Translations under genes and position numbers: made by a program | Source of the DNA: Dyadobacter luteus | GTDB taxonomy: Bacteria > Bacteroidota > Bacteroidia > Cytophagales > Spirosomataceae | NCBI RefSeq assembly: GCF_003383615.1 | Contig: NZ_QNUL01000013.1 | Span: 1 to 64,000, forward strand | Direction of reading: 5' to 3' | Length of the DNA stretch: 64,000 nt | Notes under the pieces: generated by a model | The model's database searches: none | The model's input: only the letters and a program-made list of their open reading frames with translations | Told to the model about the DNA's origin: nothing | Part shown: piece after piece, positions 9,498 to 16,549 of the stretch | Layout of the letters: each line of letters begins with the position of its first letter | Position numbering within the stretch: position 1 is the stretch's first letter

Positions 9498-9536
9498 AAA
9501 AAGAGGGAGTCGGTCAGGCTTCCTCCTTTTTGTTTT
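9498..9536 (+). terminator. Rho-independent terminator of gdhA
   Basis: AAAAAGAGGGAG pairs with CTTCCTCCTTTTT, with one bulge and one G-T pair, followed by TGTTTT. It begins 20 bases after the stop. Confidence 0.75.
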
Positions 9537-9614
9537 AGATAAACCGAATATTACCTCAGTATTAACAATATTATCCTAACATCAACAAACCGCATTTTCC
9601 TTGTGACAGAGTGT

Positions 9615-9622
9615 TAACTTTG
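9615..9622 (+). promoter_or_regulatory. Candidate -7 promoter element of the sensor kinase gene
   Basis: TAACTTTG fits TAnnTTTG. It would give a leader of about 110 bases that includes a C-rich stretch (9655-9700) and an ACCACTAACCATTGACAATT low-complexity run before the ATG. Confidence 0.4.
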
Positions 9623-9737
9623 TGAGGCGCAAAGGGAATGAGACTATGGGCATGGGGGGCTACTATCTTTTGCCCTTACCCCTCTGCCCAACACCCTCCG
9701 CCATAACAATTAACCACTAACCATTGACAATTAAAAA

Positions 9738-10832
9738 ATGTCTCTCAGTCCCCGATTTATTGCATTTATATTGGCATTTCTTATTTCAGCTATCACTACG
9801 GCGTTTCTTGCTTTTGTGGATGGAGCCAATGTGAGCATGCTATTTGTGGCAGCTATAGCAGCTTTTTTATCCTCTTTCTTTCTGGTTCTTTACGCCGTGG
9901 ATATTCTGGTTTTCAGGGAAGTGAATAAGATGTACCGTACCATTCACAAACTGAAAATGCGGGATTTTAATATGACCCCACGTAAAAAGCTGATTCAGGA
10001 GTCGAATCCTATGAAGACGATCAATGATGAAATCTTTGTATACGTAACCAAAAAACAAAAGGAGATTGATGAATTGAAAAAGCTTGAACTGTTCCGTCGC
10101 GAGTTTCTTGCCGATGTTTCACATGAGTTTAAGACACCCATTTTCGCAGCTCAGGGATTTATCCACACTTTGCTGGACGGAGCGATGGAAGATGACAATG
10201 TGCGTGAACGTTTCCTGAGAAAGGCAGCTAACAACCTCGACAGTCTGGATGTACTTGTAAAAGATTTGCTGGTGTTGTCCCAAATGGAAACAGGAGATAT
10301 CAAGATGAACATGACGCGGATTGATATTCGAAGAATGACGATCAACATTTTCAGCCGGTTGGAAAACGTTGCATCTCAGAGGAATGTATCCCTACGCGTA
10401 AAACCCGAAGACCTTGACGCGGTCTGGGTAATGGCTGATCAGGATAGGATGGAACAGGTAATGCTCAATCTGATTGAGAACGCAATTAAATATGGTAATG
10501 AAAATGGCAAGGTGATTGTGCATTTCAGTGAAACAAAAAAGCACGTGGAAATATCTGTGCGCGACAACGGTCCTGGTATTCCTCAGGAACATCTTAACAG
10601 AATTTTCGAACGGTTTTATCGGGTCGACAAGAGCAGATCAAAAGAGCGGGGTGGAACCGGACTGGGACTTGCAATTGTGAAACACATTATTAATGCACAC
10701 GATACTAAAATTGCTGTTTTGTCTAAACCGGATAAAGGAACCACTTTTTCATTTAAACTGGAAAAAGCTCTGATTGATCAACAGCCGGAAAAAGAAACCC
10801 CTGATCCCGCTAAATCCGCAGTAAATTCTTAA
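9738..10832 (+). CDS. Membrane sensor histidine kinase (PhoR-like)
   Basis: A 364-aa two-component sensor that autophosphorylates on His and would pass phosphate to a response regulator. Two membrane helices lie at about 7-27 and 32-57 with almost no periplasmic loop, so it may sense a membrane or cytoplasmic signal. The HisKA domain has phospho-acceptor His129 (FLADVSHEFKTP). The HATPase domain has the N box NLIENAIKYG (244-253), G1 DNGPG (276-280), the F box FERFYRVD and G2 GGTGLGLA (305-312), so all parts needed for activity are present. No response regulator is adjacent. The stimulus is unknown. The PhoR likeness rests only on the kinase core. Confidence 0.9.
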   Translation: MSLSPRFIAFILAFLISAITTAFLAFVDGANVSMLFVAAIAAFLSSFFLVLYAVDILVFREVNKMYRTIHKLKMRDFNMTPRKKLIQESNPMKTINDEIFVYVTKKQKEIDELKKLELFRREFLADVSHEFKTPIFAAQGFIHTLLDGAMEDDNVRERFLRKAANNLDSLDVLVKDLLVLSQMETGDIKMNMTRIDIRRMTINIFSRLENVASQRNVSLRVKPEDLDAVWVMADQDRMEQVMLNLIENAIKYGNENGKVIVHFSETKKHVEISVRDNGPGIPQEHLNRIFERFYRVDKSRSKERGGTGLGLAIVKHIINAHDTKIAVLSKPDKGTTFSFKLEKALIDQQPEKETPDPAKSAVNS

Positions 10833-10897
10833 CTATTGCATCTTTTGAACGAAATTAGTGCCCGACAATTCTGTTCAATTTTATAATTCTATATAAC

Positions 10898-11197
10898 ATG
10901 TTTGTACACAACGTATTTTTTTGGCTGAAAGAAAAAGATAATGAAGAAGCTCGTGCGCAGCTACTGGCAGGTATAAAATCATTGGAAGCAATCGAATCCA
11001 TCAAATCCGTATATATCGGACCTCCTGCAGCGACACGTCGTCCTGTCATTGATGCAACTTATGACTTTGCAGAAATTCTTGTCTTTGACGACGAAGCCGG
11101 TCACGACGTGTACCAGGTTCACCCGCTTCACAAAAAATTCGTTGAAGAGAACGCGCATCTTTGGGAAAAAGTGGTCATTTATGACGTAGAAGCTTAG
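10898..11197 (+). CDS. Dabb (stress-responsive A/B barrel) family protein
   Basis: A small cytoplasmic protein of 99 aa with the dimeric alpha+beta barrel (Dabb) pattern: an MFVHNVFFWLKE first strand, a helix (EEARAQLLAGIKSLE), the middle VYIGPPA and a C-terminal HPLHKKFVEENAHLWEKVVIYD. Family members are found in stress response and in small-molecule catalysis; the ligand here is unknown. It follows the kinase gene by 65 bases on the same strand and could be cotranscribed. A strong hairpin terminator follows it. Confidence 0.85.
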   Translation: MFVHNVFFWLKEKDNEEARAQLLAGIKSLEAIESIKSVYIGPPAATRRPVIDATYDFAEILVFDDEAGHDVYQVHPLHKKFVEENAHLWEKVVIYDVEA

Positions 11198-11223
11198 TCG
11201 CAAATACATCAGAACTTTTCGTA

Positions 11224-11265
11224 AAAGGGTTGCCTGTAAGTTTAACACTTACGGACAACCCTTTC
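11224..11265 (+). terminator. Rho-independent terminator after the Dabb gene
   Basis: AAAGGGTTG...GTAAG pairs with CTTAC...CAACCCTTT over about 17 bp, with one mismatch and one G-T pair. It is followed by CTCTTT. Confidence 0.75.
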
Positions 11266-11272
11266 TCTTTAT

Positions 11273-11395
11273 TTACCCACATTTTCTCCACATCGTTATC
11301 CACAGTCAATTTGTGGATAACTTGTTGACAAAATATTTATATATTGATTATCAGTCAATTATATGTTAAATACCTGTTATCCACACTGTGGATAA
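11273..11395. other. DnaA-box cluster with AT-rich core: candidate oriC
   Basis: Four exact DnaA boxes are present. TTATCCACA lies at 11296-11304 and 11377-11385 on the plus strand, and its complement at 11312-11320 and 11387-11395. Two one-mismatch boxes lie at 11273-11281 (TTACCCACA) and 11284-11292 (TTCTCCACA). Between the two exact pairs, 11329-11376 is almost pure A/T apart from scattered single bases and could be the unwinding element. The region has no gene and lies after a terminator. Four perfect consensus boxes in 100 bases far exceed chance. It is either oriC or a DnaA-titrating or regulated site; dnaA itself is not in the window. Confidence 0.6.
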
Positions 11396-11483
11396 CTATA
11401 GTTATTAACATTTGTTTGAATATAAAGGGGCACTATCCACCAAGAAGGAACGTTCTTTAGACATCAACAAATTAGTTTCAATC

Positions 11484-11768
11484 ATGACTAAGAACAGAAT
11501 AGGGATAGCGATTGTCACGACTTTGATAATGGCAGTAACCATCTCTTCGTGTACATATAGATCTTACCATCCGGGCTATGATCGTGGTTATGGCTACAGG
11601 GCTTATCCGCCACCTCCACCGCCCCGCAGGGTCGTGGTTGTGCGACCTGCACCGCCGCCACGGGTAGTGTATCGCGAGAACAGGAGAGCTAAACATTATT
11701 ACCGCGGCAATAGCAGAAATAATTCCCGTGAATATGGCCATAATGGCCGTACACGGGGACCGAGATAG
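11484..11768 (+). CDS. Small Pro/Arg/Tyr-rich lipoprotein, 94 aa
   Basis: I do not recognise a named family. From the ATG at 11484 it has a lipoprotein signal with lipobox ISSC (cysteine near residue 24), so the mature part is likely anchored to a membrane. The rest is low complexity: GYDRGYGYRAYPPPPPP, then Arg/Val/Pro repeats, then a basic Arg/Asn/Tyr/Gly tail. The frame extends upstream to a TTG at 11412, but that would spoil the signal peptide and enter the DnaA-box region. A terminator starts 28 bases after the stop. It may be a small envelope protein binding wall or anionic surfaces; that is a guess. Confidence 0.7.
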   Translation: MTKNRIGIAIVTTLIMAVTISSCTYRSYHPGYDRGYGYRAYPPPPPPRRVVVVRPAPPPRVVYRENRRAKHYYRGNSRNNSREYGHNGRTRGPR

Positions 11769-11796
11769 ATCTCTGATCAGTGTATAATTACCCCCT

Positions 11797-11824
11797 GGAG
11801 CAGCCAAAAGCTGCTCCTTTCTTT
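11797..11824 (+). terminator. Rho-independent terminator after the small lipoprotein
   Basis: GGAGCAGC and GCTGCTCC form a perfect 8-bp stem with loop CAAAA, followed by TTTCTTT. It separates the lipoprotein from the symporter gene and argues against the upstream GTG start of the latter. Confidence 0.85.
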
Positions 11825-11923
11825 ATAAACCCCTCAAAAACAACACACTTTTTACTTCACGGCTTGCTTTATCCGTACAGGAAGTTTTTGTTTGCATTCT
11901 CAAACCGGACACCTACTCCCTAC

Positions 11924-13312
11924 ATGCTAGCAATCGCCATTGTCGGATACCTGATTTTTAACCTGATCATTGGCCTTTGGGCTTCACGGCGCATTCATAC
12001 AACTACTGACTTTGTACTTGCCGGGCGAAAATTACCTCTTATTCTGGCGGCATCTGCCACATTTGCTACTTGGTTTGGCTCAGAAACGATTATGGGCGCT
12101 CCATCAGAATTTATTGAACATGGTGTACTGGGAATCATTGAAGATCCGTTTGGAGCAGCCTTATGCCTTTTTCTTGTAGGAATTTTTTTCGCCAGGCGTT
12201 TCTACAAGATGAACATCATTACCTTCTGTGATTTTTTCAGAATACGTTACGGGCGAAACGCAGAGCTGCTTTCTGCAATACTTATTATCCCTTCCTATTT
12301 CAGCTGGATTGCCGCTCAACTGCTTGCTATGGGCATTGTACTGAAAATAGTTTTAGGCCTGCCGTTAACTGAATGCATTCTTCTCAGCTCAGTGGTGGTG
12401 GTTTTATATACCATTTGGGGAGGTATGTGGTCTATATCTATCACAGATTTCATCCAGACCATTATGATCATTGTGGGCTTACTGATTGTAGCAGTGGTTT
12501 TATATGAAAAAGTTGGGGGCTTCACTCCTTTAATTAAGGCTGCCCCCAAGAGCTTCTTCAGGTTTTATCCGGAATTTACTTTTAAAAACTATGCTGAATA
12601 CTTTGCAGCCTGGATCACTATTGGACTCGGATCGATTCCCCAGCAGGATGTTTTCCAACGTGTCATGTCGGCAAAGTCTGCAGATGTTTCCGTAAAAGCC
12701 ACATTACTTTCATCGCTGATGTACCTTACGGTTGCATTACTGCCATTGTTTATCGGTCTTTGCGGACATCATCTCTACCCAACCAGTGCTGGTTCCGACC
12801 GACAGATGATTATTCCAAATATGGTGTTGCAGCACATGAGCCTGCCTTTACAGATCTTGTTCTTCGGTGCATTGGTATCGGCTATTCTGAGTACAACGAG
12901 TAGTGCCATTATGGCTCCTGCTGCTGTACTGGGAGAGAACATAGTGAAGTTTTTCAAACCAGATCTTACTGACAAACAACTACTTGCTATTATCCGTATA
13001 GGAATAGTGTTGATCACGGCAATCTGTATTTATATGGCCGCAACAAGAGAAAGCATTTTCGAACTTGTGGCTGAGTCTTCAGCATTCAGTCTTGTGTGTC
13101 TTTTCGTTCCGCTGGCAGCTGGTTTATACTGGAAAAGCACGAATCAAACTGGCTGCATCATTTCTATGTTGGCAGGATTGGTAGTGTGGCTGGTTTGTGT
13201 CAGGATTGAAACAGACTATCCTCCTTTACTCTATGGCTTATTGGCAAGTTTTATTGGGATGGCAGCAGGCATTTCTTTTGGCCAAAAACAAAAGATCACG
13301 AAAGCTATATAG
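11924..13312 (+). CDS. Sodium:solute symporter (SSS family)
   Basis: An inner-membrane transporter of 462 aa that uses the sodium gradient to import a solute. About 13 hydrophobic helices are visible. Family signatures include FVLAGRKLPL near the start, ATWFGSETIMGAPSE, the YTIWGGMWSISITDFIQ helix and the GSIPQQDVFQRVMSAKS loop. The start chosen is ATG at 11924 (MLAIAIVGYLIFN). The longer frame from GTG at 11780 would have to cross the terminator at 11797-11824. The substrate cannot be told: SSS members carry sugars, amino acids, pantothenate, sialic acid and others. It converges on the oxidoreductase gene with a shared terminator. Confidence 0.88.
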   Translation: MLAIAIVGYLIFNLIIGLWASRRIHTTTDFVLAGRKLPLILAASATFATWFGSETIMGAPSEFIEHGVLGIIEDPFGAALCLFLVGIFFARRFYKMNIITFCDFFRIRYGRNAELLSAILIIPSYFSWIAAQLLAMGIVLKIVLGLPLTECILLSSVVVVLYTIWGGMWSISITDFIQTIMIIVGLLIVAVVLYEKVGGFTPLIKAAPKSFFRFYPEFTFKNYAEYFAAWITIGLGSIPQQDVFQRVMSAKSADVSVKATLLSSLMYLTVALLPLFIGLCGHHLYPTSAGSDRQMIIPNMVLQHMSLPLQILFFGALVSAILSTTSSAIMAPAAVLGENIVKFFKPDLTDKQLLAIIRIGIVLITAICIYMAATRESIFELVAESSAFSLVCLFVPLAAGLYWKSTNQTGCIISMLAGLVVWLVCVRIETDYPPLLYGLLASFIGMAAGISFGQKQKITKAI

Positions 13313-13321
13313 CTGTAAGAA

Positions 13322-13364
13322 AAAACTGGCTAACTGATTCAAATGTTATCAGCCAGCCAGTTTT
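13322..13364. terminator. Bidirectional terminator
   Basis: AAAACTGGCT pairs with AGCCAGTTTT, with A and T runs on both sides. It lies between the convergent symporter and oxidoreductase genes. Confidence 0.75.
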
Positions 13365-13378
13365 GTTACTACTTTTAA

Positions 13379-14434
13379 TTACAGTCTAATCACTCTTTGT
13401 TCAGCATCACTTCTCAAAGCGGCATCAATGATCGTCATGGTATTCACACCATCAGCCGATGTCACTGGTTCTGCTATGTTATTAACGATGGAATCATATA
13501 CACCTTCAAAATAATCCAGGTAGCTTCCCTTTTCTGTTTCCACCAACTCGCGCTTCACTACGCCGTCGACCTCCGTATGTAAAACACCACGTTTTTCTTC
13601 CGGTTCAGTACACCAGTCAGTTGTATTTGGCTTTTCACCAGCCACCAGTTTATCTTCCTGCAAATCACCACGACTTTTCAGGAAAGAACCTCTCAGACCT
13701 TGTAACACATAAGCAGGAACGGCTTCTCTTGCCACAAATCCACCTTTCAGCCTTACTCTCAGTTGATCATAAAACAGTAACAGTTCGAAGTAATCGTTTA
13801 CTATTGATCCCGGACGAACGATACGTAAATCTGCAAAAACCGCATTGGGCATTCCAAACAACGAAAGTGCCTGGTCCGTGATATGCGAACCTCTGTCGCG
13901 CAACAAGCCCGAACCCGGAGTTGGTGTTTCAAGATGCGCCTTAGGACTCAGTTCAGGTGTGTGCTGCTCATAAGAAAACGTCACTTCCACCAACTCTCCC
14001 AAAACACCCTGATCCACAATGCGTTTCACGGTTTTAAAATCGCTGTCCCATCTTCTGTTCTGAAATACAGACAGCTTTAAACCTTTTTCCTGTGCCAGCG
14101 CATGCAGTTCCTGCGCTTCTGCCAGCGATACAGTAAAGGCCTTTTCCACAACCGCATGTTTGCCCGCCAGCAATACCTTTTTTGTGTATTCAAAATGGGA
14201 GTCAATCGGCGTATTCACAATGACCAGCTCCACTTCCTCATCCTCCAGAACTGACTCCAGTGAAGGGTAACTTTTTACCTCAGGATAATCCTGTTGAATT
14301 AATTTTTTGCTTCGCTCCCATGATCCGGTGATCTCAAATCCGGGATGCAAAGCCAGAAATGGCGCATGAAAAATTTTGCCTGACATCCCGTAGGACAACA
14401 GGGCAGTTTTGATTATTCTTTGTTCAGAAGACAT
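13379..14434 (-). CDS. Gfo/Idh/MocA family oxidoreductase (YdgJ-like)
   Basis: A 351-aa NAD(P)-dependent dehydrogenase, cytoplasmic, of the glucose-fructose oxidoreductase family, acting on a sugar or cyclitol. The N-terminal Rossmann fold has SYGMSGKIFHAPFL (14-27), the pattern of the YdgJ subgroup, and VIVNTPIDSHF. The conserved EKAFT (Lys near 98) corresponds to the EKP catalytic Lys motif. RWDSDFKTVK and RDRGSHITDQAL (conserved His) belong to the substrate domain. It starts 9 bases after the SDR gene, so the two are an operon. The substrate is unknown. Confidence 0.88.
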   Translation of the reverse strand: MSSEQRIIKTALLSYGMSGKIFHAPFLALHPGFEITGSWERSKKLIQQDYPEVKSYPSLESVLEDEEVELVIVNTPIDSHFEYTKKVLLAGKHAVVEKAFTVSLAEAQELHALAQEKGLKLSVFQNRRWDSDFKTVKRIVDQGVLGELVEVTFSYEQHTPELSPKAHLETPTPGSGLLRDRGSHITDQALSLFGMPNAVFADLRIVRPGSIVNDYFELLLFYDQLRVRLKGGFVAREAVPAYVLQGLRGSFLKSRGDLQEDKLVAGEKPNTTDWCTEPEEKRGVLHTEVDGVVKRELVETEKGSYLDYFEGVYDSIVNNIAEPVTSADGVNTMTIIDAALRSDAEQRVIRL

Positions 14435-14443
14435 ATTTTTATT

Positions 14444-15238
14444 TTAAATAATTGATTTAGCAACTCCTCCGTCTACTTTCAGCGCGGCACCATTTGTTCC
14501 TGAGGAAAGTGGGCTCGACACATAAGCGACCAGATTTGCAATTTCTTCTACCGTTGCAAAACGCTGCAGCAACGATGTCGGTCTTGCGGTTTTGAAAAAG
14601 TCTTTTTCAGCTTGCTCAGGAGTAATATTCGCACCACTCGCAAGTTGTTTAACAAACTCCCCTACTCCTTCGGATTTTGTCGGACCGGGTAAAATGGCAT
14701 TCACTGTTACCTGCGTACCTTTCGTAAGCTCTGCCAATCCGCGACTTACAGCAAGCTGCATGGTTTTGGTCGCCCCGTAATGAATCATTTCCTCAGGAAT
14801 ATTCACAGCCGATTCACTGGAAATAAACATAATCCTTCCCCAGTTCTGGGCTATCATTTTTGGAAAAAAATATCTGGCAAGCCTCACGCCGCTCAATACA
14901 TTCACTTCAAAGAAACGGAACCAATCCTCGTCAGGAATTTCGATAAAAGGTTTGGGTTCAAAAATACCCGCATTATTGATCAGAATATCGATATCCGGAA
15001 GATTTTCCAGCATTACATTCACTTCTTCCACTTTGGAAAAGTCTGCTGCCACACCTGATATTTGTGCATCCGGCACCAGCGACCTGAGCTTTTCAATCGC
15101 TTCAACAACCCTGATCTCCGACCTTCCGTTGATGATTACCGCCGCTCCTTCTTCCAGTAACTTATGAGCAATCGCAAATCCGATTCCTTGTGTAGAGCCG
15201 CTTACGAATGCTGTTTTTCCTGTTAATTGTAAATCCAT
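14444..15238 (-). CDS. Short-chain dehydrogenase/reductase
   Basis: A 264-aa classical SDR oxidoreductase using NAD(P). The coenzyme motif is GSTQGIG (14-20), and NNAG is at 88-91. The catalytic set is complete: Ser140/Ser141 in FISSESA, Tyr154 and Lys158 in YGATK. C-terminal KVDGGVAKSII is typical of the FabG-like group. It is first in a two-gene operon with the Gfo/Idh/MocA enzyme, hinting that both act on the same hydroxyl or keto compound. The physiological substrate is not evident. Confidence 0.9.
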   Translation of the reverse strand: MDLQLTGKTAFVSGSTQGIGFAIAHKLLEEGAAVIINGRSEIRVVEAIEKLRSLVPDAQISGVAADFSKVEEVNVMLENLPDIDILINNAGIFEPKPFIEIPDEDWFRFFEVNVLSGVRLARYFFPKMIAQNWGRIMFISSESAVNIPEEMIHYGATKTMQLAVSRGLAELTKGTQVTVNAILPGPTKSEGVGEFVKQLASGANITPEQAEKDFFKTARPTSLLQRFATVEEIANLVAYVSSPLSSGTNGAALKVDGGVAKSII

Positions 15239-15491
15239 GTGATGTGATTTTGATACCCAAAGATTTTAAAACGTATAGATGTCTGAAATCAATCCCTCAA
15301 AATGGCTTTTTAGCTATTTATACCACACAATCTGGCTTCGTTTCAATAATAACAGATACCGTATCTACCTGTAGAAAGCCATCAGTCATGTAAGACTTTG
15401 ATCCTGCTCAGGACAATTTTATGTCTAAATCAGAGCCTGACGCACCAAATGTGGCACAGTACACCTACTTTTACGACACTATTACTACGAT

Positions 15492-16382
15492 ATGAAAAAA
15501 GCTTTTATTCAACTGCATATAGCCATTCTTCTGGCCGGATTCACAGGTGTTTTCGGAAAATTGATCACCCTTAATGAAGGGCTGCTGGTTTGGTACCGCA
15601 TGATCATATCGGGCATCCTGCTACTGCTGATATTAGGAGCCTCCAACAGGCTCAAAGCGGTATCAGTAAAAGATTTTCGTCAAATCGCGTTTGTCGGATT
15701 TCTGCTGGGTATTCACTGGATTTTCTTTTATGGCAGCATCAAATATTCCAACATTTCGGTAGGCGTTGTCTGTTTTTCGCTGAACGGATTCTTTACTGCC
15801 GTTTTGGCTCCGTTCATTAACAAGAAAAAAATCGACTTCTCGGAAATCCTGCTGAGCTGTCTCACCCTGCTTGGGATTGTGCTCATATTCAGTTTTGATT
15901 CCAAATACCGCCTGGGAATTTCGCTCGGCATTGTTTCCTCATTACTGGCGGCTTTATACACCATTGCCAACGAACGACTTGCACACAAATACAAAAGCGA
16001 AACTATCACAGTATACCAAATGACTGGCGGAGCCATGGCGATCGGACTTTTGATACCCGTTTACCTTCATTTTTTCCCGGTCGCTACGCTCATTCCTTCC
16101 ATGAGTGACTTTGCCTATCTCGTCCTATTGGCTCTTTTCTGTACAGTTTTACTATATCTGCTCCTGACACAGGCATTGAAAAAAATATCGGCATTCACTG
16201 TCAATCTCAGCTTCAACCTCGAACCCGTTTATACCATTGCGCTCGCTATATTCTTTTATAAGGAAAACCGGGAACTTAGTATGCCGTTTTATATTGGTTT
16301 AGCCTTAATCGTACTTTCCGTGGTTTTACAAATGATGAAGGTATACAGCCAGAATAAAAAGAGCAGAGTCCTTGCGGGCTGA
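15492..16382 (+). CDS. EamA/DMT family transporter
   Basis: A 296-aa inner-membrane protein with about ten helices arranged as two EamA repeats: ILLAGFTGVFGKLITLNEGLLVWYRM starts the first and LLAALYTIANERLAHKY the second. FNLEPVYTIALAIFFYKENRE is the hallmark near the end of repeat two. Such proteins export or import small metabolites such as amino acids or nucleotides. No specific substrate is indicated by neighbours. The preceding 250 bases are non-coding, with no clear promoter match. Confidence 0.9.
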   Translation: MKKAFIQLHIAILLAGFTGVFGKLITLNEGLLVWYRMIISGILLLLILGASNRLKAVSVKDFRQIAFVGFLLGIHWIFFYGSIKYSNISVGVVCFSLNGFFTAVLAPFINKKKIDFSEILLSCLTLLGIVLIFSFDSKYRLGISLGIVSSLLAALYTIANERLAHKYKSETITVYQMTGGAMAIGLLIPVYLHFFPVATLIPSMSDFAYLVLLALFCTVLLYLLLTQALKKISAFTVNLSFNLEPVYTIALAIFFYKENRELSMPFYIGLALIVLSVVLQMMKVYSQNKKSRVLAG

Positions 16383-16532
16383 TACAGTAAGAGTTGGACA
16401 CTTCACATCAGGAATGCAAACGATTGAAAAATAAAATACAGTTTTAAAGTAATTCCTGCACAGTGAGGGACTTTAGACCAATATTGTTTTCTATCAATCA
16501 GGGAAATAATATAAAGTATCCAGTTGCATTTT

Positions 16533-16540
16533 TATTTTTG
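16533..16540 (+). promoter_or_regulatory. Candidate -7 element before the cytochrome-domain protein
   Basis: TATTTTTG fits TAnnTTTG, but it ends only 9 bases before the ATG at 16550. Either the transcript is nearly leaderless or the match is chance. Confidence 0.3.
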
Positions 16541-16549
16541 AACGCCGAC

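Noticed and set aside
11780-11923. Longer symporter start at GTG 11780
   Set aside because: The extension spans a good rho-independent terminator and lacks hydrophobic or family sequence; ATG 11924 fits the family.
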